From Verrucomicrobiota bacterium (GTDB lineage Bacteria > Verrucomicrobiota > Verrucomicrobiia > Limisphaerales > SIBE01), in assembly GCA_016209525.1 (NCBI GenBank), contig JACQWK010000568.1:1-38234 (forward strand): a DNA stretch of 38,234 nucleotides. Reading direction: 5' to 3'. The translations under genes and the position numbers were made by a program. Under the pieces are notes generated by a model that worked only from the letters and a program-made list of their open reading frames with translations, was not told where the DNA came from and did not search any database. This document shows positions 17,796-25,554 of the stretch, piece after piece. Each line of letters opens with the position of its first letter. The first letter of the stretch is position 1.

Positions 17796-18368
17796 TCAAT
17801 GCAGCATCGGCAGCGGATTCGGCTGGCGGATCAGTTCGGCTTCCAAGCCGAGATAAAAGTCGAGCCGCCGATCCGTCTCGGCGCCGTCGATCTCCCGGGC
17901 CATAAGAACATAAGTCGCGTAGTGATTCCCTTCCGATTCCACGAGGCCGGCGTAAAACTGGGACAGGGCAGGATCGCGCTCCTCCAGTTCGCGAGCGAGG
18001 ATCTGAAACTTCTCGCAACTTCTTCCTTCAATGAGCGCGGCGCAAATCAAGTGATCGATCACCTGCGGTTGAACGCCGCTCCGGACCGTGCGCATCAAGC
18101 CGGAAATCCACGGACTGGGCCGGGGCTGGCCAAAGGGAATGTGCCGTCGCTTCAATAAATCCAGCACGAGCTGGAAATGTTGGAGTTCTTCGATCGCGAT
18201 GGCATTGAGCTGCTCCACCTTGGGATAGAGCGCTCGATACTTCTCCAAGTTGAGGGCGCTTGTGGCCGCTCTGCGTTCCAAGTGCGCATGGTCCACCAAA
18301 ACCGACGGGATATCGCTCAGAACCCGCGGCAGCCAGTCCGGCGGAATTTTGGCTCGAAACAGCAGCAT
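17796..18368 (-). CDS. miaE: tRNA 2-methylthio-N6-isopentenyladenosine-37 hydroxylase MiaE
   Basis: A 190-residue non-heme di-iron monooxygenase that hydroxylates the isopentenyl group of ms2i6A at position 37 of tRNA. It is an all-helical ferritin-like protein: the iron ligands are visible as E31 in [11 protein letters not shown]61 and H64 in [12 protein letters not shown]114 in [11 protein letters not shown], and the pair E146/H149 in [11 protein letters not shown]. Length is that of the family (about 190-200). It needs MiaA and MiaB products made elsewhere. The gene is divergent from the pseudopilin gene, with a 152-base spacer that must hold both promoters. Confidence 0.92.
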   Translation of the reverse strand: MLLFRAKIPPDWLPRVLSDIPSVLVDHAHLERRAATSALNLEKYRALYPKVEQLNAIAIEELQHFQLVLDLLKRRHIPFGQPRPSPWISGLMRTVRSGVQPQVIDHLICAALIEGRSCEKFQILARELEERDPALSQFYAGLVESEGNHYATYVLMAREIDGAETDRRLDFYLGLEAELIRQPNPLPMLH

Positions 18369-18520
18369 GGGGGACTCTCAGCCGGAGCCTTTGCGCGAGC
18401 AAGGGTGAAATCCAAATGCCGGCATTATGCATCATTTTACCGGTTCGGTGTTCTTTTGCGCCAAGACGGCCTTGGTTGCCGAGCTATGATTTCGCTCAAT
18501 TCCGAGTTTCGTGCGCTCTT

Positions 18521-19282
18521 ATGAACACTCCCATTCCTCACTCCCGTGCCCTCAATGCGGGTTTCACCCTGATCGAATTGTTGGTCGTGATCGCGATCAT
18601 TGCGATCTTAGCCTCGATGTTATTGCCGGCCATCGCGCGGGCGAAAGGCAAGGCGCTGCAAGTCAAATGCGGCAGTAACTTGCGCCAGTTGGGCCTGGCC
18701 ATCGGCATGTACGCGGATGAGAACCGGGACCAGTTCCCCGATTGTTCCGGCGCCGTCTGGCCGTGGGACCTGCCGGCGAGGGCTGCCAACGCCTTCGTGA
18801 AAAACGGCGGCACGCGCAACATCCTTTATTGCCCATCATTCTGGAAACAGAACGACGATGAGCTTTGGCGGTTTTCCACGGGACAAATCGCCGAAGTGGC
18901 GACCGACAACGCCTCCGGTTACCGCGTCATTGGATATGCCGTGGCATTCAAAGGTTCCGGGCGCATTCGCACGACCAACATCACCGAGTCCTTGAACCCT
19001 CAATCGTGGAGAATGCCGGATGGCACCACCCTGAATCCCGGAGCCGGCGAGCGAGTGATCGCGGCCGACGGCACAATCTCGAACGGCCTGAACGAACGAG
19101 AACGAAGCCGCAATCGGTACACCGGCATTCGCGGGGGTTGGTCCAAGGCGCACGACACCGCGCACCTGGCGGGCAAATTGCCGGCGGGCGGCAATCTGTT
19201 GTTTCTGGACAGCCACGCCGAGTGGCGGAAGTTCGAGAAGATGCTCGTGCGCACGGATGGCGACCCGACCTTTTGGTGGTGA
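18521..19282 (+). CDS. Type II pseudopilin-like protein with N-terminal methylation motif
   Basis: A 253-residue protein. Residues 1-14 are a short polar leader, then G-F-T-L-I-E with the prepilin peptidase cut before F and the conserved glutamate at +5, then a hydrophobic helix ([20 protein letters not shown]). After this come the [21 protein letters not shown] stretch in part and a C-terminal [13 protein letters not shown], both typical of the very numerous pseudopilin-like proteins of Verrucomicrobiota, Lentisphaerota and Planctomycetota. They are thought to be exported by a type II-like machine; individual roles are unknown. Start at 18521 is chosen because the leader is then of normal length; the open frame reaches back to 18260 without family features. 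Confidence 0.9.
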   Translation: MNTPIPHSRALNAGFTLIELLVVIAIIAILASMLLPAIARAKGKALQVKCGSNLRQLGLAIGMYADENRDQFPDCSGAVWPWDLPARAANAFVKNGGTRNILYCPSFWKQNDDELWRFSTGQIAEVATDNASGYRVIGYAVAFKGSGRIRTTNITESLNPQSWRMPDGTTLNPGAGERVIAADGTISNGLNERERSRNRYTGIRGGWSKAHDTAHLAGKLPAGGNLLFLDSHAEWRKFEKMLVRTDGDPTFWW

Positions 19283-19365
19283 GCTAACTGTGTTGCTCTG
19301 GAGAGCACACGCGCCCTGGCGTGTTCCAACCGGTTCCCCGCCGGTCGGAATGCGGGCCGATTCAG

Positions 19366-19749
19366 TCAGGAAGCGTCCACGTCCGCCGACGCCACCAACG
19401 TGGTCGTTGCCACGAATCGATGAGCGATGTTGTCCACCATGACTCCGAAGCCTTCCAAGGTCCTGACACCCAGCAGCGTCATGTCGCCGGGTTCTGCAAA
19501 CACGACTTCGTCGTTGGTTTCATAGCCTTCGGCTGCAAGGATGGCGTAACCTACCTCCCGCTCAACTTGTTGCTGAGTGGCCGTGGCGAAAACCCGCTTC
19601 CTGCGCGGTGTGATTCCGGCGCTTTTCAAAATATCCGCCGGAAGCCACGTGAGTTCCATTCCGGTGTCCACCAACGCCGCCACCGGCTGAGTCGCCAATT
19701 CCTCGCGTTTTGGATTGCGGGCGGTGACGTTGACCTTGAACATGCTCAT
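19366..19749 (-). CDS. Retropepsin-like clan AA aspartic protease
   Basis: A 127-residue single-domain protein with the catalytic motif A-L-V-D-T-G (D28-T29-G30) and, later, the hydrophobic pair-glycine motif T-L-L-G (about 91-94) that supports the active site. One domain this size must dimerise to make a full aspartic protease, as retroviral proteases do. There is no signal peptide. Similar short bacterial clan AA proteins often sit in accessory regions and their substrates are not known. It is the last gene of the minus-strand accessory block, but it is separated from the next gene by 1.7 kb of repeats and remnants, so co-transcription is doubtful. Confidence 0.8.
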   Translation of the reverse strand: MSMFKVNVTARNPKREELATQPVAALVDTGMELTWLPADILKSAGITPRRKRVFATATQQQVEREVGYAILAAEGYETNDEVVFAEPGDMTLLGVRTLEGFGVMVDNIAHRFVATTTLVASADVDAS

Positions 19750-19869
19750 GCGACAAAGAATATCGCGCGGGCATCGGGCGGCAAGTGGAGAAAACCATGC
19801 GCGCCAAATCGGCGCTGATTCTCCGGCCTCTTCGAGTTCCTCTGTGCGGCGACCCTGAAACCACGCGAA

Positions 19870-19904
19870 GCGAAAGCGGCGCTCAAGCGTGCGCAGTCCA
19901 AACG
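19870..19904. repeat. 35-bp dispersed repeat, copy 1
   Basis: The sequence gcggcgctcaagcg followed by gcgcagtccaaacg recurs at 20789-20823 with only two or three changes. It lies in the gene-free stretch before the detached TPR tail. Confidence 0.55.
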
Positions 19905-19926
19905 CGGCGTGGTTTCCGGGGCTGGA

Positions 19927-20070
19927 CTACCAATTCTTCGCCGCTTCTTCGGCGTCTTGGAGTTCGTGCTTGTGCCGCCACCAGCCGCACCGCTCGATGA
20001 GGTCGAGGGCGCGTCTGAGCTCTGTAGCAGCCGACGTGAGGAGGCTCAAAAATTCTTTTGGTCAAGCCGG
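19927..20070 (-). pseudogene. Detached TPR C-terminal tail, copy 1
   Basis: On the minus strand this encodes LTSAATELRRALDLIERCGW and WRHKHELQDAEEAAKNW before a stop at 19927-19929. It matches the last 30 residues of the ATPase-TPR protein at 29053-31422 (ALIEKCGYWRRKAELKAAAD). No start codon or upstream domain is attached. It is a gene remnant, not a complete gene. The upstream 50 bases (cctcctcacgtcggctgcta) are shared with copy 2. Confidence 0.65.
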
Positions 20071-20116
20071 ACGAAACAGGGATGCGCCGCTCTTACGCCG
20101 GCTGCAGCGGGAGAAC

Positions 20117-20285
20117 CCAAAACCGAAGTGGAGCCGAAAGAATCGAAAAAAGCCAAAGAATGCGGCCAAGTCGTGCGAACGCCGCCGTTCACCTGCCGGG
20201 TCAATGTAGCCTGCTTTAGAACCTCCTTGCTTTGATCAATTTTAGATTCGTTCGGCTATCCACTCGCCGCATTTAGGAGAACGGC
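20117..20285. mobile_element. MITE-like element, aaagaa family, copy 1
   Basis: The left arm (about 20117-20165, with gccgaaagaatcg and agccaaagaatgcgg) is an imperfect inverted copy of the right arm (about 20240-20285, with gattcgttcggctatccac and cgccgcatttagga). No coding capacity. Related elements lie at 20395-20558 and 36214-36372. Confidence 0.45.
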
Positions 20286-20350
20286 CTTCTTAGCGTCGGC
20301 GGGTTCCCGGTCGCGGTGGTGGTAGCCGCAATCGTGGATGAGTTTTCGAC

Positions 20351-20393
20351 AGCGACGAGATCGTGCTGGGGCAATTTCCACCGGTAGTCCTGG
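20351..20393. repeat. cgagatcgtcctgggg repeat, copy 1 (partial)
   Basis: The stretch gagatcgtgctggggcaatt with tccaccggta is a degenerate copy of the motif at 21224-21294 and 23371-23450. Confidence 0.45.
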
Positions 20394-20394
20394 A

Positions 20395-20558
20395 AAAGGC
20401 ATTTGAGCCGCAAAAGAACGCATAGATGGCAAAGAGAGGGGAGGTTTCACCCACATGTTCTTTCACCAAGCGGGTGAACTCGGATAGTCCAAGTCCCCTC
20501 TTCTCTTTGAGTTCTTTGCGCGCTTTTGTGGCCGCTCAACTGCCGAATTTAGGATAAT
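20395..20558. mobile_element. MITE-like element with long imperfect inverted ends
   Basis: The left arm (about 20404-20444, gagccgcaaaagaacgcata then gcaaagagaggggagg) pairs imperfectly with the right arm (about 20493-20545, cccctcttctctttgag then gcgcgcttttgtggc). It ends in ctcaactgccgaatttagga, also seen in degenerate form at the ends of 20117-20285 and 36214-36372. No open frame. Confidence 0.5.
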
Positions 20559-20619
20559 TGGCGTTTTGCTCCGCACTTCGGTTTCCGCATTCGGCCTTCC
20601 CGAAAGACGGGTACGGTTT

Positions 20620-20673
20620 GAGGTAGATTCGGTCGAGGCGCAGCCGCAAGGGGCTCCGCTCGGCAATTTGCTG
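20620..20673 (-). pseudogene. Fragment of TPR tail (front half)
   Basis: The minus strand reads AQQIAERSPLRLRLD, resembling the QEAERSPMRLSQADVHLHRA part of the tail at 27852-28052. The match then breaks off. A decayed remnant; short, so confidence is low. Confidence 0.35.
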
Positions 20674-20788
20674 GGCGGTGTCAAAACCCGTGTGGGCGAG
20701 TGGGCTTGCGCCCCGGAAAGCGTGGAGCGCTTGGAGTGCGCCCGATTTATCGGCGCTTTTCATTGCGCCATCACGGGAATCAAACAAA

Positions 20789-20823
20789 GCGAACGCGGCG
20801 CTCAAGCGCGCGCAGTCCAAACG
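20789..20823. repeat. 35-bp dispersed repeat, copy 2
   Basis: Second copy of the gcggcgctcaagcg repeat found at 19870-19904, in the same orientation. Confidence 0.55.
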
Positions 20824-21047
20824 ATGGCGCGGTTTCGCTCATTTAGATAGCCCAGCGATTGATCGATGGGAATCGTCGGGCAAGGCAGCCGGAGTCCTGT
20901 GAGGGACGAAAGAAATCTGTGCAGCGGCAAAACGGGTTCTGCCGTCCCTGACGGGACTCATTGTCATTGGCGTTCACACCCAGCGTTGAAACGCTGGGCT
21001 ATGGTCGCCCTGGCGGGCGGAGAAAATGAGCTTCTCCGCGTCGGCTG

Positions 21048-21190
21048 CTACCAGTTCTTCGCCGCCGCCTCGGCGTCTTCGAGTTCTTGCTTGCGCCGCC
21101 AGTAGCCGCATTGTTCGATGAGTGCTCGGGGGCGTTTGAGTTCCGTAGCAACCGACGTGAGGAGGCTCAAGGATTCGTTTGGTGAAGTCG
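21048..21190 (-). pseudogene. Detached TPR C-terminal tail, copy 2
   Basis: The minus strand encodes LTSVATELKRPRALIEQCGY and WRRKQELEDAEAAAKNW followed by a stop at 21048-21050, very close to copy 1 and to the tail of the intact ATPase-TPR gene. The upstream 50 bases are shared with copy 1, which implies the unit was duplicated as a block of about 140 bases. No intact gene is attached. Confidence 0.65.
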
Positions 21191-21223
21191 GTAGAAAGAA
21201 GAATAAACTTCCTTTCAACGGCG

Positions 21224-21294
21224 CAGCGAGATCGTCCTGGGGCGGTATCCACCGATTCTTGGCGTCTTGATTCCGCCCTCCGCATTTCGCCTTC
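21224..21294. repeat. cgagatcgtcctgggg repeat, copy 2
   Basis: Contains agatcgtcctggggcggtat, caccgattcttggcgtcttg and cgcatttcgcct, with a fuller copy at 23371-23450 and a partial one at 20351-20393. On the minus strand it reads IKTPRIGGYRPRTI, and the copy at 23371 reads IKTPSIGGHRPRTI, so both read through in one frame although no complete gene is present. It lies just beyond the end of the P-loop ATPase gene. Confidence 0.55.
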
Positions 21295-21416
21295 TAATGA
21301 GGCTGGAGTGCTGGCGGTGCATGTCGCCCACGAAAAGCAACAGGTCGTCACACTCGGCATTATGCTGAGCTTCGTCAAGGTCCGCTCGCGCCGGGTCGGA
21401 GTGGGTGGCATGAGTT

Positions 21417-23078
21417 TCAGAAGGGCAACATCTTCTGCCGCCTGTCGTTTGACTCAGCCGTCTCGGACTTTGCGCGCAATTCCTCAATCTCCCGCTGTAG
21501 CTCAGTGAGCGAGATTCTGGGGTCGTAGATGAAACTGTTCTTGCGCAGGGTCTGCCTGTCTCCTTTCCAGAACTCGATCATGTCGATGTCGTACTGGCGG
21601 CGCGCTCCAGTGTACTGGGAGAAGTCAAGCAGTAATGCCCGATACGCTTTCCCCGGCGTGTCACTCACCGTGACTCGCGACTTCACATGGTGAACCAACC
21701 TCAGGTCAATCAGTTCTTGGACTCGATCAAATTCGGGAGTGCTTGCGTCCTGTTCGATGAGGAAAATATTCGACCGGTTTCTTTGCAGGCAAAAGCGGCG
21801 TATTTTCTCAAAAGCCTCCTTGAGTTGAGTCTCATCCTCCAGTGTATCCTTCTGGAATTCCTCTTTCTTGGAGTCTCCATATTCCCCAGCCGCCATGTTA
21901 ACATCCTCAGCGCCAATTTTCATTCCGCGTGGGTGAGCTGGATCACGCGTGAGACGTTCTCTTGCTTCCACGATAGCTTTACGGAGTAGTGCCAAGAAAT
22001 CCCTAGGAACTCCCCCGCTCGCAATAACGAGCCGCTCAAGGCCACCATCGGAAATGAACGTGGCGCGCGAGGAGGAACCGGCTTCTTCAATGTAGGCGTC
22101 AAGAATTTGGCTAAGGAACTTCTGAGCAATTGAAAACTTCTCCAATGTCAGATCCAGGTTGATGTCGTCGGCGTCATCGCTCGTCTTGAGGCCCATCGGC
22201 TGAGGCGAATGCACATACCAGGTTGATCGATGTTTGATAGTGCCGATTTTCAGCCAAAGGTGCTGCCCTTTGGCGATTCTGTGAAAATAGTCCAGAAGGC
22301 GTGGCTGGTCTGCGCGGACGATGTGGTACAGGTCGTCCAGGAAGAGGTAAGAATCAGAAGCAGTCAGTTCGCTGAAGACGGCAAAGATTTCTTGGTAGTC
22401 CAGAATCTTCCTGTGCAGGTAGTCGATCTTCGATCTCTTAGACACTTCAGTGGTTGCGGTTTTCGATGATTGAGTCTGTTCCCTTGCTATCTCGGCTTCG
22501 AGCTTGTCATCAAGTCCTGGAATAGCTGCGCCCAATTCTGCGCGAGACTTCTTCTCAGCGCGTTTGGACGCCTGTTGCTCAATCGTGTTGACGAGCTTGG
22601 AGGAATCTGCCAGATGGAGTTGCTTCTTGAGATCGTTGATTGCGCTGCTCAACAACGCGAGGAGTCTTTCTCGTTCGGCCTGCTTTTCAGTCTTTTTGCG
22701 AGTTAACCCTGCTGTCCACCACGCTCGCGGTCCCTTTTCCGCGGGACTCGAAGCTAGCCATTTTTCCAGCTTAAGGAGGGCAGCCAGCAACACGCTGATG
22801 AGAATGTCAGGGTACTGGTGCCCCTTGAAGGGCTCCAAGTCCACATACGCAACAGGGTAACCTTTTTTCGCGAGTTCATGGGCGGTCTTGTACAGCAAAC
22901 TGCTCTTGCCGGAGCCGCGCCTCCCAAAGACGATTTGGTGTCTTTTGTTCTGCGCCCGCCGTAGGGTACCATGCATCGGTTCGACGAATCTCCTCACTGA
23001 CCGTTTTGACGCCCGTGCGCCTTCCTCCAGCAGCGTGAGCAGTTGGTCAACAGCGGGCTCGAAGAGATCAGGTTTCAT
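21417..23078 (-). CDS. Large P-loop ATPase, ORC/AAA-like, in conflict island
   Basis: A 553-residue ATP-binding protein. Walker A is GRRGSGKSSLL (52-62), followed by the ORC/Cdc6-like YVDLEPFKGHQYPDI. Walker B is LFLDDLYHI (about 245-253), after a charged coiled-coil insertion (about 120-215) that carries AEREREL-like heptads. An ISDGGLERLVIASGGVPRDF segment fits a sensor-2/lid helix with an SGGVPR turn. The last 150 residues look like a winged-helix domain (RNRSNIFLIEQDASTPEFDR, LIDLRLVHHVKSRV) and a helical end. It carries no obvious effector, so it may be a regulator or switch for the neighbouring membrane protein. Exact function is unknown; STAND/AAA-type ATPases of this size are frequent in anti-phage loci. 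Start ATG is well placed before the ATPase core. Confidence 0.8.
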   Translation of the reverse strand: MKPDLFEPAVDQLLTLLEEGARASKRSVRRFVEPMHGTLRRAQNKRHQIVFGRRGSGKSSLLYKTAHELAKKGYPVAYVDLEPFKGHQYPDILISVLLAALLKLEKWLASSPAEKGPRAWWTAGLTRKKTEKQAERERLLALLSSAINDLKKQLHLADSSKLVNTIEQQASKRAEKKSRAELGAAIPGLDDKLEAEIAREQTQSSKTATTEVSKRSKIDYLHRKILDYQEIFAVFSELTASDSYLFLDDLYHIVRADQPRLLDYFHRIAKGQHLWLKIGTIKHRSTWYVHSPQPMGLKTSDDADDINLDLTLEKFSIAQKFLSQILDAYIEEAGSSSRATFISDGGLERLVIASGGVPRDFLALLRKAIVEARERLTRDPAHPRGMKIGAEDVNMAAGEYGDSKKEEFQKDTLEDETQLKEAFEKIRRFCLQRNRSNIFLIEQDASTPEFDRVQELIDLRLVHHVKSRVTVSDTPGKAYRALLLDFSQYTGARRQYDIDMIEFWKGDRQTLRKNSFIYDPRISLTELQREIEELRAKSETAESNDRRQKMLPF

Positions 23079-23116
23079 GTCGTTTCGTTCTGCTTCGCGG
23101 TTCCAAGGTCTCCAGA

Positions 23117-23197
23117 CTAATGCTTCGCTGCTTTGTCATCGTTTTCAAGTCCTTCTTTGCGGCACCAATGGCGGTAGTGCTCGGTGAGAGCACTGAC
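23117..23197 (-). pseudogene. Diverged TPR tail, copy 3
   Basis: The minus strand reads VSALTEHYRHWCRKEGLEND and DKAAKH before a stop at 23117-23119, a clearly diverged form of ALIEQCGYWRRKQELEDAEA. It lies 38 bases upstream of the P-loop ATPase start, so the remnant may overlap its promoter. Confidence 0.45.
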
Positions 23198-23370
23198 TTT
23201 CAGATAAATCCAAAGGAGTCGGCACAATTGCTCATGCTGCGGTTGGTGTTCGACACAGCCGTACTCCCTTCCCAACTCCTGCTGGTCACTTGTCGAGAAT
23301 GCTTTCCTAGGCATCGGCGAATTCCATGTCGCGACAGCCGCCGCCGCTTTTGCTGATGAGAATTTTGGCA

Positions 23371-23450
23371 CGGACGATCGTCCTGGGGCGATGTCCACCG
23401 ATACTGGGCGTCTTGATTCTCACTCGTCGTTCTGCATGCCGCCTTCGAAA
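23371..23450. repeat. cgagatcgtcctgggg repeat, copy 3
   Basis: Holds gacgatcgtcctggggcgat, gtccaccgatactgggcgtc and ttgattc, matching 21224-21294. Next to it, bases 23466-23495 on the minus strand read MRLHQADIDL, the front half of the TPR tail. The gap 23079-23645 thus consists of remnants, with no complete gene visible. Confidence 0.5.
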
Positions 23451-23645
23451 GAGGCTTGCGCATCGGAGGTCGATGTCCGCCTGGTGCAGCCGCATGAAGA
23501 AGCGCTAGGTGAATTGTCAGGATTTGTCGAGATCTGCCCACGCGACGTCCGACAGGCCCTGTACCGCCCGCAGCCGTATGCTGATGACAACACGGCGCGT
23601 GCGTTGCCTGCCGAATCAGCGGATGGCACAATCGATCTACCGAGC

Positions 23646-24581
23646 TCACTTCCACGTCTGCTCAGCTCTTGTCAGTAACGCACGTTTGATGAAGCTCGCC
23701 AATCGCGAAAGTTCTCCTTGATTCGCGATGGAGAGATTCTCTTTGTCAGCGAGTCTTAGAACGAAGTAACGCGCTAGGAATTCAATCTCAATGTCCCAAG
23801 CCTGCATCTTCTGGCCAGTCCAATAGGAAATATCGCCATCTTTAAACCTGAGATCGGCGTTCCGCACCGTTGGATCGAGAAGTTTGTGTCTGGTTGCAAG
23901 ACCGCGAACGCTGTTCTCATCCAGTATTCGATTGTCCTTTGTGGTCGGAAGTGCAGCGATAATTTCTTGGGGGAAATTATCTTTGCCAAGAGTTTGCAGG
24001 TGTGACTCAAACTTTCGTTTGGACAACTCGGAGCTTTCTTGAAAGATCTTTTCAATTGCTACGACTCTCCTAACCAGATCCTCTAAGGTCTTGCCCTGTA
24101 CCCTCGTGAGAAGTTGCTCGAGGCTCTGGCCGCTGAGATTTGTCATTTGTCGAGCCGTCTCAAACTCGATTTGCTTTTGAATTATGTTTGTCCAGCGCAT
24201 GACCGCTCTTGTGACCAACTGGGTCTCAATGTCCGGCGTTTTCCGGTCGAGAATCATATCGACGCGGGCACTCAGCTCTTTTTGGTAATTTTCGCCGATC
24301 CGAAGACTTACGATCTTGTCGTCAATCTGCCTTCCAAGTTGCTCTCTCAACTCAGGTATTGACTTGCCGTAAAACACCCCGGCTACGGTGAGGGCAGTGA
24401 CAGAGATGATTCCGATGAATACCGCAGTGATTCTAAACTGCTTTTCCAAAAACGCGCGGTGGTTCTCCACTTGACGGACAATTTCCAAAACCGAGTCGAG
24501 GTCGGCGTTTCTTCCGGCATCTTTGTTTGGCGTCGAACAGCTTGAAACTTCTGTGGAGGATTTTGACTTCTCTGCATTCAT
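23646..24581 (-). CDS. Single-pass membrane protein with coiled coil
   Basis: About 311 residues. A cytoplasmic N-terminus of 50 residues with DLDSVLEIVRQVENHRAFLE is followed by one membrane helix (about 51-72, ITAVFIGIISVTALTVAGVF). The rest is charged and helical (EQLGRQIDDKIVSLRIGENY, AIEKIFQESSELSKRKFESH), and the end is a folded acidic domain with LRFKDGDISYWTGQKMQAWD. No enzyme motif is seen. Start is set at MNAEKSKSS; the frame continues upstream to 24665 without family-like sequence. It lies just upstream of the P-loop ATPase (567 bases with remnants between), and membrane proteins with one helix are common as pore or anchor partners in defence loci, but that role is inferred only from context. 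Confidence 0.7.
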   Translation of the reverse strand: MNAEKSKSSTEVSSCSTPNKDAGRNADLDSVLEIVRQVENHRAFLEKQFRITAVFIGIISVTALTVAGVFYGKSIPELREQLGRQIDDKIVSLRIGENYQKELSARVDMILDRKTPDIETQLVTRAVMRWTNIIQKQIEFETARQMTNLSGQSLEQLLTRVQGKTLEDLVRRVVAIEKIFQESSELSKRKFESHLQTLGKDNFPQEIIAALPTTKDNRILDENSVRGLATRHKLLDPTVRNADLRFKDGDISYWTGQKMQAWDIEIEFLARYFVLRLADKENLSIANQGELSRLASFIKRALLTRAEQTWK

Positions 24582-24702
24582 AATTAGGATTCCCTGTTCG
24601 TTAGTGGCTCCATGCGATTCGTGATTTTCTCGAATCGCTCCCTTTCTCGTCGGCGTAACGGTCACTTTCGTTCGCTATTTTGGTGGTGTTTAAGGAGGGA
24701 AC

Positions 24703-25548
24703 CTATTTCATCGCTCTTTCCTTAGCGAGAGATTTCTCATAGCCAAGCATGCGCCACAAGATCGACAGTATCACTCGGCAGTTGTTTTCCTCGAACCAGC
24801 GTTCGTAGGCCGCGATAACGCGGAAGGCGTAGTCACTTTTTTCCATTTCATTCACTTTCTGGAAATCCACACGGTCCATGCAGCCGATGTCGCCGTGGTG
24901 GGCACGTCTGAGGCAGCGGTCTAGCAGCGTGAGGGTGAGAGCGTGACCTTTGACGCGGCCGTTGTGGTCGCACTCGTCCGCGTCGGTGCGGTTCACGCCG
25001 ATTTTCGTGAGCAGTGCCGCCCCGGCTTCGTCGGTGAGGCACGCCAGTTCCCATTCGGGCGCGGAGGTGTGGTGCCAGGTGTTCAGGTCGGCCAGGCGCT
25101 GGCGGGTGGTGACGCGGCAGAGTCCGCAGTTGTGCGTAGCCAGCCCGCATAGGAGCGCGCGCAGGCCGTCGTCGCGCAAGTCGCCAGTCCGGGCGTCCTG
25201 CAATGGCTCAAGGCCGTCGAGGATGAGGAGAGCGCGGTGCTGGTCGATGAGTTGGGCGAGGCGCTCGCCTTTTTGCTTCGCGCCAGCGTCACTGGCGGCA
25301 ATGGTCGGGTCGCCGAAGAATTCCAAAGCTTCTTTGAGGAACAGGTCGGGAGAAGCGGCGTGGGATGCAGCCGAGGCATTGCCTTCGCGCCGCGTGCCTT
25401 GGCTGTAGAAGGACCAGTCGAAGTTGCTTTGGATGAGGTTACGGTCGAGTTGGGAGAGCAGCTCGTTCTTCTAGCGCACTACCAGCGGCGTTTTGCCAAT
25501 GCCACCAAAGGCGACGGGGCAACGGCGGGCGCCGGTCGGGTTCCTATG
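24703..25548 (-). pseudogene. NB-ARC-like STAND ATPase, truncated and interrupted
   Basis: A damaged copy of the ATPase at 29053-31422. The minus strand reads VAFGGIGKTPLVVR, an intact Walker A, then an in-frame TAG at 25471-25473, then continues in the same frame with IQSNFDWSFYSQGTRREG, EALEFFGDPTIAASDA, ALLILDGLEPLQDA (Walker B) and GHALTLTLLDRCLRRAHHGD. These match the intact paralog block by block. The roughly 40 residues before Walker A are missing, cut off by the end of the CHAT gene at 25555, and all of the TPR part is gone after AAYERWFEEN. It cannot give a working switch protein unless the TAG is read through; a fragment of about 207-250 residues could still be made from an internal start. 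Confidence 0.8.
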
Positions 25549-25554
25549 AGCCGA

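Noticed and set aside
21215..21487. A 90-codon minus-strand frame containing IKTPRIGGYRPRTI as a small protein
   Set aside because: The same words occur in another context at 23371-23450, so the reading comes from a dispersed repeat rather than a conserved gene.
24703..25326. A free-standing 207-residue ATPase fragment as a separate gene
   Set aside because: Its possible start is a TTG inside the conserved EALEFFGDP block, and the same frame continues upstream to Walker A beyond an amber codon, so it is part of a broken larger gene.
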